Shown here: one piece after another, positions 50,542 through 60,224 of the stretch
Position numbering within the stretch: position 1 is the first letter of the stretch
Layout: each line of letters begins with the position of its first letter
DNA from: an uncultured Phocaeicola sp.
Lineage (GTDB): Bacteria > Bacteroidota > Bacteroidia > Bacteroidales > Bacteroidaceae
Reading direction: 5' to 3'
Assembly (NCBI GenBank): GCA_944321015.1
Contig: CALUJS010000010.1
Coordinates: 1 to 64,000, forward strand
DNA: 64,000 nucleotides
Position numbers and translations under genes: made by a program
The notes under the pieces: generated by a model
Database searches by the model: none
Told to the model about the DNA's origin: nothing
Seen by the model: only the letters and a program-made list of their open reading frames with translations

Positions 50542-51579
50542 ATGCTGACCAAAGTTATTTCCCAAGCCAATATAGACCACCTGCGGAAGTGGACGGACCG
50601 GGCCGAGAAAGTTGTTATCGTATCCCATGTGTCGCCCGACGGCGATGCCATAGGTTCCTCATTGGGCCTCTGCCATTACCTTGAATCGCAGGGTAAGACG
50701 GTGAACGTGATTGTGCCCAATGCTTTTCCCGACTTCCTGCGCTGGATGCCCGGGGCAAAGGACATATTGCGTTACGGCAAATACAAGGAGTTTGCCGACG
50801 GGCTGATTGCCGGGGCCGATGTCATTTTCTGCCTGGACTTCAACGCCCTGAAACGTCTTGACCGGATGGCCGATGCCGTGGCGGCTTCTCCTGCACGGAA
50901 AGCCATGATCGATCACCATCCCGACCCCGAGGACTTCTGCCGCATAGTCATCTCCCACCCGGAGATATCCTCCACTTCGGAACTGATATTCCGCCTGATA
51001 TGCCGCATGGGCGACTTCGACGAGATGACGAAGGAGTGTGCCGAGTGCGTCTATACGGGCATGATGACCGACACCGGAGGTTTCACCTTCAACTCGAACA
51101 ACAGCGAGATCTATTTCATCATAAGCGAACTCCTGTCCAAGGGAATCGACAAGGACGCCATCTATCGCCGCGTGTACAACACTTATTCTGAGGGCCGTAT
51201 GCGTCTGATGGGCTTCGTGCTCTACGAGAAACTCCACGTGTTCCCCGGTTTCAATGCCGCGCTCATCACCCTGACCTATGCCGAGCAGCAGCGGTTCAAC
51301 TACATCAAGGGCGATTCGGAAGGCTTCGTCAACATACCTTTGTCGATTAAGGGTGTGCGTTTGTCGGCTTTTCTGCGCGAGGATCGCGACTCGGACATGA
51401 TTAAGATATCGCTTCGCTCGGTGGGAGATTTCCCCTGCAACCGCATGGCCGCCGAGTTTTTCGGAGGAGGCGGACATCTCAACGCTTCGGGTGGCGAGTT
51501 CTATGGCACGATGGATGAGGCCGTCGTCCGTTTCAAGACCGCCCTGGTGAAGTTTCAAGAGGAACTGACGAAAAAATAA
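50542..51579 (+). CDS. nrnA: DHH-family bifunctional oligoribonuclease/PAP phosphatase (NrnA-like)
   Basis: This 345-residue DHH/DHHA1 phosphoesterase has motif I VVIVSHVSPDGDAIGSSLGL, motif II IFCLDFNALKRLD, the DHH motif MIDHHPDPEDF and motif IV YTGMMTDTGGFTF. The C-terminal DHHA1 signature GGGHLNASGGEF is also present. NrnA enzymes degrade nanoRNA and dephosphorylate 3'-phosphoadenosine 5'-phosphate. The start at 50542 is supported by the candidate -7 box just upstream. Confidence 0.92.
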   Translation: MLTKVISQANIDHLRKWTDRAEKVVIVSHVSPDGDAIGSSLGLCHYLESQGKTVNVIVPNAFPDFLRWMPGAKDILRYGKYKEFADGLIAGADVIFCLDFNALKRLDRMADAVAASPARKAMIDHHPDPEDFCRIVISHPEISSTSELIFRLICRMGDFDEMTKECAECVYTGMMTDTGGFTFNSNNSEIYFIISELLSKGIDKDAIYRRVYNTYSEGRMRLMGFVLYEKLHVFPGFNAALITLTYAEQQRFNYIKGDSEGFVNIPLSIKGVRLSAFLREDRDSDMIKISLRSVGDFPCNRMAAEFFGGGGHLNASGGEFYGTMDEAVVRFKTALVKFQEELTKK

Positions 51580-51633
51580 GTTATAGAAGTATAAAGTAAC
51601 GAGGATGTGGCCCGAGGCAACAATCCGATTTAT

Positions 51634-51641
51634 TATTTTTG
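51634..51641 (+). promoter_or_regulatory. Candidate promoter -7 box for the DUF4827-glmM pair
   Basis: TATTTTTG lies 20 bp before ATG 51662. The -33 position is not consensus. Confidence 0.45.
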
Positions 51642-51661
51642 CGCATCAAACCAACACTTGA

Positions 51662-52288
51662 ATGAAACGCTTACATTATTTATTGCTTATGATAGTGGCT
51701 GCAGGATTCGCATTGCAATCCTGCGATGACACGGAGACGTATGCCGAGAAGAAGGAAAAGGAACGCCATTGGATAGACAATTATATTTCGGAAAACAACA
51801 TCACGGTGATTTCCGAGGATGAGTTCTATGCCAAAGATTCCACGACGGATGTCAGCCGTAATGAATATGTTTATTTCGACGACAGCGGCGTGTATATGCA
51901 GGTAATCCAACGCGGCGAAGGCGAACTCATGGAGAACGGAGAACGCTCGGAATACCTCTTGCGCTTCATTGAAGGCATGGTGGAGACCGGCGACACGCTG
52001 TCGACCTCGAACCTTATCGGGACCAATTCCTATGACGTCATGATTTGTTCCAAGTCGGCCGGAGAATTTACCGCATCGTTCACCGAAGGTAACATGTATT
52101 CCAACTACGGACAGTCGGTGCCCACGGGATGGTTGATACCGTTGAATTATATCAAGCCTGCCGTGCAGTTGCCCAACGACCGGCTGGCACGCGTGAAGCT
52201 CATCGTGCCCCACAGTGCGGGCCATCAGACAGCTTCGTCATATGTCTATCCCTACTTTTATGAAATCACTTACCAGAAGAAGAGATGA
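51662..52288 (+). CDS. DUF4827 family lipoprotein
   Basis: This 208-residue lipoprotein has a lipobox (GFALQSC, Cys21) and a mature part with DUF4827-type segments: AEKKEKERHWIDNYISENNITVISEDEF, YVYFDDSGVYMQVIQRGEGE, TGWLIPLNYIKPAVQLPNDRLARVKLIVPHSAGHQTAS and YPYFYEITY. The second half resembles an FKBP-type peptidyl-prolyl isomerase fold, but activity is not established. It overlaps glmM by 4 bp (ATGA), so the two are coupled in translation. Confidence 0.82.
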   Translation: MKRLHYLLLMIVAAGFALQSCDDTETYAEKKEKERHWIDNYISENNITVISEDEFYAKDSTTDVSRNEYVYFDDSGVYMQVIQRGEGELMENGERSEYLLRFIEGMVETGDTLSTSNLIGTNSYDVMICSKSAGEFTASFTEGNMYSNYGQSVPTGWLIPLNYIKPAVQLPNDRLARVKLIVPHSAGHQTASSYVYPYFYEITYQKKR

Positions 52289-53682
52289 CACTCATTAAAT
52301 CGATATCGGGTATCCGGGGTACTGTCGGAGGCCGTGTCGGCGAGGGACTCAATCCGCTGGACATCGTGCGCTTCACTTCGGCTTATGCCACCCTGATGCG
52401 TCGCAATGCCGGTGCCGATGAAAATCCGTGTCGCCATACGATTGTGGTGGGACGTGATGCACGCATCTCCGGTGAAATGGTGCGCAGCGTGGTGTGCGGA
52501 ACGCTTATTGGCATGGGGCTCGACGTGGTGGATATCGGATTGGCATCAACTCCTACCACCGAACTGGCTGTCGTCATGGAAGGCGCCATCGGCGGCATGA
52601 TACTTACGGCCAGCCATAATCCCCGTCAATGGAATGCCTTGAAACTGCTGGATGCAAACGGTGAGTTCCTTTCTGCGGCTCAAGGAGAAGAAGTGCTTCG
52701 TTTGGCCGAAGCCGGCGATTTCGACTATGCCGGGGTGGATGAAATGGGGCACTATCGCCAGGACAATACCTATAACCGGAAACATATCGACCGCATTCTG
52801 GCTCTTCCTTTGGTGGATGTGGAAGCCATTCGGAGGGCACATTTCCGCGTAGCGTTGGACACGGTGAACTCCGTGGGTGGAGTCGTGTTGCCGCAACTGC
52901 TTCGTGAGCTTGGAGTGGAATCGGTCACTACGCTCAACGGTAATCCTACGGGTGACTTCAGTCATAATCCCGAACCGTTGGAACGCAACTTGGGCGACAT
53001 CATGGCCCTGATGCGTGGCGGAGGATACGACCTTGCTTTCGTTGTAGACCCGGATGTGGATCGTTTGGCCATGATATGCGAGGACGGCCGGATGTTTGGC
53101 GAGGAATATACGCTTGTGGCTGTGGCTGACTATGTGCTCCGTCACACGCCGGGCGCCACCGTCTCCAATCTCAGTTCCACCCGTGCTCTGCGCGACGTGA
53201 CGAAGGGTTACGGACAGTCCTACTATGCGGCTGCCGTGGGCGAAGTCAACGTGGTGAACCGCATGAAACAGGTAGGGGCGGTCATCGGCGGCGAGGGCAA
53301 TGGCGGAGTCATCTATCCCGCTTGTCACTATGGGCGCGATGCGTTGGTGGGCATAGCTTTGTTTTTGAGTCATATGGCTCACGAAGGAAAGACCATGACA
53401 GCCTTGCGTGCCGGTTATCCGGCCTACTTCATGGCCAAGGAACGCATTGACTTGGTTCCGGGTACGGATGTCGATGCCATTCTGGCGCGGATAAAAGACC
53501 TTTATCACAACGAAGAGGTGACCGACATTGACGGCGTGAAGATTGACTTTCCCGATCGATGGGTGCACTTGCGCAAGAGTAATACGGAGCCTATCATACG
53601 TATCTATTCCGAAGCTCCCACGGCGGGAGCGGCTGACGAGTTGGCTCGTCGGATAATGGATACGGTGCGGTCGCTCATCTGA
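52285..53682 (+). CDS. glmM: Phosphoglucosamine mutase
   Basis: This alpha-D-phosphohexomutase converts glucosamine-6-P to glucosamine-1-P for UDP-GlcNAc synthesis. In the 465 residues the start IKSISGIRGTVGG is typical of Bacteroidota GlmM. The phosphoserine is Ser110 in LTASHNPRQWNALK. The metal site is VVDPDVDRLAMI, the sugar-binding loop GGEGNGGVI and the phosphate-binding KSNTEPIIRIYSEAP. A phosphomannomutase role cannot be excluded by eye. It is coupled to the DUF4827 lipoprotein gene. Confidence 0.9.
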   Translation: MTLIKSISGIRGTVGGRVGEGLNPLDIVRFTSAYATLMRRNAGADENPCRHTIVVGRDARISGEMVRSVVCGTLIGMGLDVVDIGLASTPTTELAVVMEGAIGGMILTASHNPRQWNALKLLDANGEFLSAAQGEEVLRLAEAGDFDYAGVDEMGHYRQDNTYNRKHIDRILALPLVDVEAIRRAHFRVALDTVNSVGGVVLPQLLRELGVESVTTLNGNPTGDFSHNPEPLERNLGDIMALMRGGGYDLAFVVDPDVDRLAMICEDGRMFGEEYTLVAVADYVLRHTPGATVSNLSSTRALRDVTKGYGQSYYAAAVGEVNVVNRMKQVGAVIGGEGNGGVIYPACHYGRDALVGIALFLSHMAHEGKTMTALRAGYPAYFMAKERIDLVPGTDVDAILARIKDLYHNEEVTDIDGVKIDFPDRWVHLRKSNTEPIIRIYSEAPTAGAADELARRIMDTVRSLI

Positions 53683-53760
53683 CGGGGAGGAGACAATCCT
53701 ACAATATTTCGAGTATAACAGTCTTATCGCTCGTTATGGCAAGAGCGTTGGATTGGTAAT

Positions 53761-53810
53761 TGAGCGTCTTACAACAGCAATGGAGTTATCCGTGCGTTGT
53801 AAGACGCTCA
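53761..53810. repeat. Perfect 15-bp inverted repeat between convergent glmM and hutH
   Basis: TGAGCGTCTTACAAC (53761-53775) and GTTGTAAGACGCTCA (53796-53810) are perfect inverted arms around a 20-nt loop. There is no T-tract on either side, but its position between two convergent genes suits a bidirectional terminator or transcription barrier. With the preceding T, its outer 9 bases (TTGAGCGTC) are the same as the left end of 22-bp array E. A weaker CGCTC/GAGCG hairpin lies at 53729-53748. Nothing else is visible in this 168-bp gap. Confidence 0.7.
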
Positions 53811-53850
53811 TGTGTCGGAGTGGGTTCTAGTCCATTCCGTGCGGTGTCGT

Positions 53851-55353
53851 TCAATAATCGAACTTATAGCGTTTCAGGAAAGCCACAGTCTTGTGTATTT
53901 CTTTATACATCACGATGTCTTCTTTGATGAAAGGCACTTCTTTGCGGTATTCGGCAATAAAATGTTCGATGATGGGTGAGCTTTTCAGCGGACGGCGGAA
54001 CTCCAGGCCTTGTGCGGCATTCATCAGTTCAATGGCTTGGATATGGTCCAAATTGTCCATAATCTTATAGAGTTTCGTAGCGGCATTGGCTCCCATGCTG
54101 ACGTGGTCTTCCTGACCGTTGCTGGACACGATGGAGTCGCTGCTGGCGGCATAACAATACATTTTGTTCTGGCTTACCATGGAAGCGGCGGCATATTGGG
54201 GTATCATAAATCCGGAGTTGAGACCGGGGTTGGCCACAAGAAATTCAGGAAGTCCGCGCAGTCCCATGATGAGTTGTGCCACACGACGTTCGGAAATGTT
54301 ACCCAGTTCAGCCAAAGCTATGGCCAGATAGTCATATACCAAAGCCAGCGGCTGCCCGTGGAAGTTTCCGCCGGAGATGATGAGATCTTCATCGGGGAAG
54401 ATTGTGGGATTGTCCGTCACCGAGTTGATTTCCGTGAGAAGCACGGAGGCTGCATGGCGTACGGCATCCTTTGTAGCTCCATGTACCTGCGGGATACAGC
54501 GGAAGGAGTAGGGATCTTGTACGTGTTTCTTAGGCTGTTTGATGAGCTCGCTGCCTTCCAGGATGTGACGGAAAGCTTCTCCTGTTTCAATTTGCCCTTT
54601 ATGCGGACGCATCTGCTGGATGCAGTCCATGAACGGATCGATACGTCCGTCGAAGGCTTCAAGTGACACGGCGGCAATGAGGTCGGCACGCTTCAGCAAT
54701 CGTTTGGCTTTGAGTATGGCAAATACGCCGTTGGCACTCATAAACTGGGTTCCGTTGAGCAATGCCAGTCCTTCTTTGCTTTTCAGTTTTACGGGTTCCC
54801 ATCCAAATTCGTCGAGCACCGAAATAGCCTCGCAGCGTTTACCTTTGTAGTACACATCGCCCACGCCGATAAGGGGCAGAAAGAGGTTCGCCAGCGGCGC
54901 GAGGTCGCCCGATGCGCCCAGTGAGCCACGATCGTACACGATTGGAAGCACATCGTTGTTGAAGAAGTCGATGATGCGCTGCACCGTGATGAGTTGCACG
55001 CCGCTATGTCCCAGCGAAAGCGCATGGGCCTTGAGCAGGAACATCAGTTTTACGATGACATGAGGCACTTCAGCGCCTACGCTGCATGCATGGCTTTTGA
55101 CAAGGTTCTCTTGCAATGTGCTAAGCTCGTCCGGAGAGATGTTGCGGTTGCAGAGCGAGCCGAAGCCGGTCGTGATGCCATAGAGCGGTTGTTCGGATTC
55201 GTCAATTTTGCGGTCCAGATACTCGCGGCAGCGTTCGATGCGTTCTTTTGCTTCCGGAGCCAGTTCCAGCTTAAGGTTTTCATTAATGATGCGTTCGATG
55301 ATATCGAATGTCAGGTCTTCCGCCCCGATCATATATACGTTCTTATGTCTCAT
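53851..55353 (-). CDS. hutH: Histidine ammonia-lyase
   Basis: This is the first enzyme of histidine degradation, deaminating histidine to trans-urocanate. In the 500 residues the self-forming MIO cofactor motif is ASG at 147-149 in RGSLGASGDLAPLANLF. Active-site segments YGITTGFGSLCNR, KDAVRHAASVLLTEINSVTDNPTI, SGGNFHGQPLAL and the C-terminal MGANAATKLYKIM are present. It is the last gene of the hut operon although its product acts first, and its start overlaps the cyclodeaminase stop by 4 bp. Confidence 0.96.
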   Translation of the reverse strand: MRHKNVYMIGAEDLTFDIIERIINENLKLELAPEAKERIERCREYLDRKIDESEQPLYGITTGFGSLCNRNISPDELSTLQENLVKSHACSVGAEVPHVIVKLMFLLKAHALSLGHSGVQLITVQRIIDFFNNDVLPIVYDRGSLGASGDLAPLANLFLPLIGVGDVYYKGKRCEAISVLDEFGWEPVKLKSKEGLALLNGTQFMSANGVFAILKAKRLLKRADLIAAVSLEAFDGRIDPFMDCIQQMRPHKGQIETGEAFRHILEGSELIKQPKKHVQDPYSFRCIPQVHGATKDAVRHAASVLLTEINSVTDNPTIFPDEDLIISGGNFHGQPLALVYDYLAIALAELGNISERRVAQLIMGLRGLPEFLVANPGLNSGFMIPQYAAASMVSQNKMYCYAASSDSIVSSNGQEDHVSMGANAATKLYKIMDNLDHIQAIELMNAAQGLEFRRPLKSSPIIEHFIAEYRKEVPFIKEDIVMYKEIHKTVAFLKRYKFDY

Positions 55354-55979
55354 AGTCCGTGTTTTTCTTTAGCGTAAAGTAATAGGTTTCTTTCTTGTTC
55401 CATCGTATCAATTTCCAACCGGGCAGCTTCTTCGGCCATTGCTTTTACAAAGGCTTCGTCCTTGATGGAGGAGAGATTGATTTTCACGTTAAGCAGGGCG
55501 CCGAGAACAGCCGTACGGGCGCACATCATGGCCACACAGGCATCAGTCACGGCATTGGAGTTCCCGCGTTGGGCCACTGTGGCTATATGGGGGAGTATGT
55601 CATGTACGGCACGTGCCACTTCCATGGGGACTTGAGCTGCATATTTTGTCTCGCGCTGGATGGCTTCCGAACGGACGGCCTTCTGCTCGTCCGTGTCTTT
55701 GGGCAGTTTAAAGGCCGAGAACACACGGTCGTATGCTTCAGAATCGCGATCTACATCGGCGAGTAACCGGCGGGCAGCCGTTTCCAGTCGTGCGGCCAGT
55801 TCCTGCATAAGGTCGTTGACCTCGGCGTATTTCTTGCGTCCGACGGTAAGATTGGCCACCATGGCCGATAAAGAGGCAGCCAGAGCGCCATTGAGAGCCG
55901 ACACGCTTCCGCCGCCGGGTACGGGGTCATTGCTGATGACTTTATCAATGAATTGTTGTAGGGTAAGTTCTGCTAACAT
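55350..55979 (-). CDS. Formimidoyltetrahydrofolate cyclodeaminase
   Basis: This 209-residue helical protein corresponds to the C-terminal cyclodeaminase half of mammalian FTCD. The signature DPVPGGGSVSALNGALAASL lies near the N-terminus, followed by RGNSNAVTDACVAMMCARTAVLGALLNVKINL. It releases ammonia from 5-formimino-THF to give 5,10-methenyl-THF, so histidine breakdown feeds one-carbon units. It lies in the hut operon between hutI (33 bp) and hutH (4-bp overlap). Confidence 0.92.
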   Translation of the reverse strand: MLAELTLQQFIDKVISNDPVPGGGSVSALNGALAASLSAMVANLTVGRKKYAEVNDLMQELAARLETAARRLLADVDRDSEAYDRVFSAFKLPKDTDEQKAVRSEAIQRETKYAAQVPMEVARAVHDILPHIATVAQRGNSNAVTDACVAMMCARTAVLGALLNVKINLSSIKDEAFVKAMAEEAARLEIDTMEQERNLLLYAKEKHGL

Positions 55980-56012
55980 AAGGGTTGATATTTAAGTTAT
56001 GGTTCATGGGAT

Positions 56013-57254
56013 TTATCCACGGGATACGATGCGGCCTCGCTTGATGGTGCAATGCACGGCATTCATCCCGGTATAGTAAGGTAACACGTTGGGGGTGGCG
56101 CTGTCTAGAATAACCAGGTCGCCATATTTGCCGACTTCAATACTGCCTATGCTGTCGGCGCGATTTACGGCAGCGGCACCGTTGAGCGTGAGGGCGGTGA
56201 TGGCCTCGGCCACGGTGAAGCGCATATAGATGCATGCCAAGGCAAAGATCAGCGGAATGGAAGCAGAGCAGCAACTGCCGGGATTGAAGTCGGTGGCTAG
56301 GGCCACGGCACATCCCGCATCCATCATTTCCCGACCACGCGCATAAGGCTCGCGCAGAGTGAAAGCCGTAAGCGGCAGCAAGGTGGTCACCACGCCTCCG
56401 TCGGCCAATGCCTGAATGCCGGCGTCGGAAGCATGGAGCAGGTGATCTGCACTCAAGGCATGCAGCTCCCCGGCCAGTTCCGCACCGCCGAAGCTTACCA
56501 TCTCATCGGCATGGATTTTTGTGCCGAAGCCCATGGATTGGGCCGCTTGGAGCAGACGGCGCGATTGTTCCACCGTAAATACGCCCTGCTCGCAAAAGAT
56601 GTCGCAGTTTTCGGCCAGCATCCGTTCTTTGGCAATGGGGAGCATGTCCGTTATGAGAAAGTCAATATATTCGTCTTCCCTGCCTTTGTATTCCTTGGGA
56701 ACAGCGTGAGCGCCGAGGAATGTGGGCACGATGTCTACTTTCCGGTCGGAATCGAAATTGATGGCCTGCATCACTTCGAGTTGCTTCAGCTCCGTGTCGC
56801 AATCCAGCCCGTAGCCGCTTTTTCCTTCTACCGTAGTGACCCCCATGCGGCTCATCACGGAAGTGAAGTGCTCAGCCTTGGTGCGCAACTCACTTACGGA
56901 CGTGTTCCGGGTGGCTTCCACTGTGCTTAGTATGCCGCCCCCGCGTTGCAGGATGCTCATGTAGGAATCGCCGTTGAGCCGCCAGATAAATTCGTCGGGG
57001 CGGAATCCGCCAAAGACCAAATGAGTGTGCGAGTCGACAAAACCGGGCAACACGACCTTTCCGTTGGCATGGATGACTTGATACCCTTCAGGCAAACCGG
57101 GGCGATCCGGTCCCACATAAGTAATCTTGCCATCGGTGATTTCCACGGTGCCACACTCGTCGAACAGCTCGTTCATATCTTTTCCTCTGCGGGCCGTCTG
57201 TCCCAAAGGAGTGATGATACGTGCTCCGGTAATGATAAGATTGGCGTTTTTCAT
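56013..57254 (-). CDS. hutI: Imidazolonepropionase
   Basis: This amidohydrolase opens the ring of 4-imidazolone-5-propionate to give N-formimino-glutamate. The 413 residues include the metal-binding GFVDSHTHLVFGGFRPDEF, EGKSGYGLDCDTELKQL, the metal histidine in KIHADEMVSFGG, and ALATDFNPGSCCSASIPLI with the catalytic aspartate. It is the third gene of the hut operon, 4 bp after ftcD. Confidence 0.95.
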   Translation of the reverse strand: MKNANLIITGARIITPLGQTARRGKDMNELFDECGTVEITDGKITYVGPDRPGLPEGYQVIHANGKVVLPGFVDSHTHLVFGGFRPDEFIWRLNGDSYMSILQRGGGILSTVEATRNTSVSELRTKAEHFTSVMSRMGVTTVEGKSGYGLDCDTELKQLEVMQAINFDSDRKVDIVPTFLGAHAVPKEYKGREDEYIDFLITDMLPIAKERMLAENCDIFCEQGVFTVEQSRRLLQAAQSMGFGTKIHADEMVSFGGAELAGELHALSADHLLHASDAGIQALADGGVVTTLLPLTAFTLREPYARGREMMDAGCAVALATDFNPGSCCSASIPLIFALACIYMRFTVAEAITALTLNGAAAVNRADSIGSIEVGKYGDLVILDSATPNVLPYYTGMNAVHCTIKRGRIVSRG

Positions 57255-57258
57255 GAGC

Positions 57259-58161
57259 TTATTCCATGATGCGTGATTCGAGAACCTGGTCTATGCTGAA
57301 GTTTTCCAAACCGAGATAGTAGGCGGCCGTATCCACCAATGCCTGCATCGGCACGAGGCCGATGATTTCACTGCCCACAATGTTTACTCCGTAGCGACGG
57401 GCCTCGAAGCGTACCATTTCGTGTGCGCGATAGATGGCCGTTTTGCTGAAGTCGGTAAGGTTCATGGATACCTGCGTGATGCCACGGTCTTTGAGTTCTA
57501 CGCCCATGGCTTTGCAGAAGCGCAAGCCGCCGCCGATGAAACGCACCTTCTTGGCGATGCCGTGTGCGATTTCCAGGCTGGGCGTATCCAGATTGACGTT
57601 GTAAGCCACAAGCGGCATACGCGCGCCGATGGCCACGGTGCCGGCGGTCGGGTGACGTTCGGCGGGTCCGAAATCGGGGTGCCATTCGGGTTGGTGTATT
57701 TTCTCGGCCATGCCTTCAAACTCGCCTTTGCGGATGGCGGCCAGATTTTCGCGATGGGGCGCCGTGGCCGATTTCTCATAAAGGAATACCGGCAGATTGT
57801 AAGCCTTGGCCACACGGGCGCCTACTTCCTTGGAGAGGGCAATGGCGTCGTCCATGGTGCATCCTTTGATGGGAATGAACGGCACGACATCGGCCGCGCC
57901 CATGCGCGGGTGTTGACCTTGGTGATGGTTCAGGTCAATCAGCTCCACGGCCACGCCGATGGCTTCGATAACCGCCTCCTTCAATGCGTCGGGTTCGCCC
58001 ACAACGGTTACCACCAGGCGGTTGTGGTCTTCGTCATTGCTGTAGTCCAGCAGTTTCACACCGGCCTTGGCGCGGAAAGGAGATACTATTTTGTCTATTT
58101 TCTCATGATCGCGTCCCTCGCTGAAGTTGGGCACGCATTCCATTATTTTAGTCCAGCTCAT
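57259..58161 (-). CDS. ftcD: Glutamate formimidoyltransferase
   Basis: This 300-residue enzyme moves the formimino group from N-formimino-L-glutamate to THF, releasing glutamate. Family motifs are MECVPNFSEGRDHEKI, NRLVVTVVGEPDALKEAV, DLNHHQGQHPRMGAADVVPFI and VSMNLTDFSKTAIYRAHEMVRFEA. The protein ends where the transferase half of mammalian FTCD ends; the cyclodeaminase half is the separate gene at 55350-55979. It is the second gene of the hut operon. Confidence 0.94.
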   Translation of the reverse strand: MSWTKIMECVPNFSEGRDHEKIDKIVSPFRAKAGVKLLDYSNDEDHNRLVVTVVGEPDALKEAVIEAIGVAVELIDLNHHQGQHPRMGAADVVPFIPIKGCTMDDAIALSKEVGARVAKAYNLPVFLYEKSATAPHRENLAAIRKGEFEGMAEKIHQPEWHPDFGPAERHPTAGTVAIGARMPLVAYNVNLDTPSLEIAHGIAKKVRFIGGGLRFCKAMGVELKDRGITQVSMNLTDFSKTAIYRAHEMVRFEARRYGVNIVGSEIIGLVPMQALVDTAAYYLGLENFSIDQVLESRIME

Positions 58162-58224
58162 GGTATTAAGGTTTTAAGTTTATGAGGTTAATTGGTTTCG
58201 AGTTTTGGGTTAAGGACGATTGGC

Positions 58225-60222
58225 TCATCTGTTCAGCTTGTCGTTGACGATTCTTTCCACGAGGGCATCATCGGCCACGTGAGGCATCGTGATGTGGTAG
58301 CCGTCGGCGTGCGAGCTGTTAAACTCGGCCGAAGTCTCCATGGCATGCGGGTTGCGTGCCCACGAGCGGCGTGCCACACCGCCCATCACGTCCCACAGCA
58401 TGGCCGAGCGCAAGATGCGGTCTACCCGCTCACTGCCGTCGCACACCATGCCGAAGCCGCCGTTGATGGCCTTGCCTATGCCTACGCCGCCGCCATTGTG
58501 CAAAGCCACGAGGCTCATGCCGCGGGCGCAGTTTCCGGCAAAGCACTGCACGGCCATGTCGGCCATGACGTTGCTGCCGTCTTTGATGTTGGAAGTCTCG
58601 CGGAAAGGAGAGTCCGTTCCGCTCACGTCGTGGTGGTCGCGTCCCAGCATGATGGGGCCCACTTCTCCGCGACGCACCATCTCGTTGAACTTCAGGGCAA
58701 TGTTCATGCGCCCCAAAGCGTCCTGATAGAGAATGCGTGCCTGGGTGCCCACCACGAGATTGTTCTTTTCCGCATCGCGTATCCAAATCCAGTTGTCCAT
58801 GTCTTGTCCGCGTCGTTCTTTGGGGATGCATTCCATGGCGGCGTGGTCGGTCTTGATGAGGTCTTCGTGCTTGCCGCTCAGGCATACCCAGCGGAAGGGT
58901 CCGTAGCCGTAGTCGAAGAGTTGCGGGCCCATGATGTCTTCCACGTAGGAAGGCCAGATGAAACCGTCTTTTTCATCGATTCCGTTCTTTGAGATTTCCT
59001 TTACGCCGGCATCATAAATGGCCTTCATGAACGAGTTGCCATAGTCGAAGAAGTACGTGCCGCGTGCCACCAGCTCTTTGATGAGGCCGTAGTGGCGGCG
59101 CAGGGACTCGTTGACCAGCTCCTCGAAACGGGTGCGGTCTTCCTTCAGGAGGCGGGTGCGCTCTTCGAAGGTAATGCCTGCGGGACAGTAGCCGCCTTCA
59201 TAGACGGCATGGCAGGAGGTCTGGTCGCTGAGGAGTTCGATGTTAATATGGTGGTCAACGGCATATTGCAGCAGGTCGATGATGTTGCCGTGATAGGCGA
59301 TGGAACATGCCCGGCGGTCGAGCATGGCCTGTGCCGCCAGCTTGAAGGCCTCGGGCAGGTCGGAAGTGACATGCTCCACCCATCCTTGCCTGTAGCGCGT
59401 CTCGATGCGCGAAGCATCGACCTCGGCAATGATGGCGGCAGCTCCGGCGATGACGGCCGCTTTGGGTTGTGCGCCGCTCATGCCTCCCAAGCCGGAGGAA
59501 ACGAACAGATGGCCGTTGAGGTTGCCGTCTTGCGGAATGCCCAGCTTCATGCGTCCGGCGTTGAGCAGGGTGTTGAAGGTGCCGTGCACAATGCCTTGCG
59601 GCCCGATGTACATCCAGCCGCCGGCTGTCATCTGTCCGTAGTTGGCCACGCCCATCTGGGCCGCAATCTCCCAGTCTTTCAGGTTGTCGAACATGCCCAC
59701 CATCATGGAGTTGGTGATGATGACGCGCGGAGCCTCGGGGTGCGACTTGAAGAGGCCCAGCGGATGTCCGCTTTCCACCACGAGCGTCTGCTCATTGGTC
59801 ATCTGCTCCAGATATTGTTTGATGAGGCGGTATTGCATCCAGTTCTGGCACACCTGTCCCGTTTCGCCATAAGTCACCAGCTCGTAGGGATAGAGGGCGA
59901 TGTCGAAGCTCAGGTTGTTGTCAATCATCACTTGAAAAGCCTTGCCCTCAATGCAGTTTCCTTTGTATTCGTCGATGGGTTTCGCCTTGAGGTCGCCTTG
60001 CGGACGGAAGCGGTAACCGTAGATTTTGCCTCGTGTGAGGAGTTCGTCCATGAATTCGGGAGCCAGTTGCTCGTGAAGTTCTTCGGGGATGTAGCGCAGT
60101 GCGTTTTTCAGTGCCGTGGCCGTCTGTGCCGGAGTCAGGCGGTAGCCTCTGTCCGGGGCGCGGCGTATACCTTCCACGAATGTGGGGTAGTCCGGTAATT
60201 GATTGGGAAGTGTAATAGTCAT
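58225..60222 (-). CDS. hutU: Urocanate hydratase
   Basis: This NAD-dependent enzyme hydrates urocanate to imidazolonepropionate. The 665 residues show TAGGWMYIGPQGIVHGT, the Rossmann-like SSGLGGMSGAQPKAAVIAG and VGPIMLGRDHHDVSGTDSPFRE. The catalytic region GNCARGMSLVALHNGGGVGIG, with FGMVCDGSERVDRILRSAM after it, is also present. The length is nearer to the longer urocanase form than to the 555-residue Pseudomonas enzyme. ATG 60222 is preferred to a TTG at 60231. It is the first gene of the hut operon, and a candidate regulated promoter lies just upstream. Confidence 0.95.
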   Translation of the reverse strand: MTITLPNQLPDYPTFVEGIRRAPDRGYRLTPAQTATALKNALRYIPEELHEQLAPEFMDELLTRGKIYGYRFRPQGDLKAKPIDEYKGNCIEGKAFQVMIDNNLSFDIALYPYELVTYGETGQVCQNWMQYRLIKQYLEQMTNEQTLVVESGHPLGLFKSHPEAPRVIITNSMMVGMFDNLKDWEIAAQMGVANYGQMTAGGWMYIGPQGIVHGTFNTLLNAGRMKLGIPQDGNLNGHLFVSSGLGGMSGAQPKAAVIAGAAAIIAEVDASRIETRYRQGWVEHVTSDLPEAFKLAAQAMLDRRACSIAYHGNIIDLLQYAVDHHINIELLSDQTSCHAVYEGGYCPAGITFEERTRLLKEDRTRFEELVNESLRRHYGLIKELVARGTYFFDYGNSFMKAIYDAGVKEISKNGIDEKDGFIWPSYVEDIMGPQLFDYGYGPFRWVCLSGKHEDLIKTDHAAMECIPKERRGQDMDNWIWIRDAEKNNLVVGTQARILYQDALGRMNIALKFNEMVRRGEVGPIMLGRDHHDVSGTDSPFRETSNIKDGSNVMADMAVQCFAGNCARGMSLVALHNGGGVGIGKAINGGFGMVCDGSERVDRILRSAMLWDVMGGVARRSWARNPHAMETSAEFNSSHADGYHITMPHVADDALVERIVNDKLNR

Positions 60223-60224
60223 AA

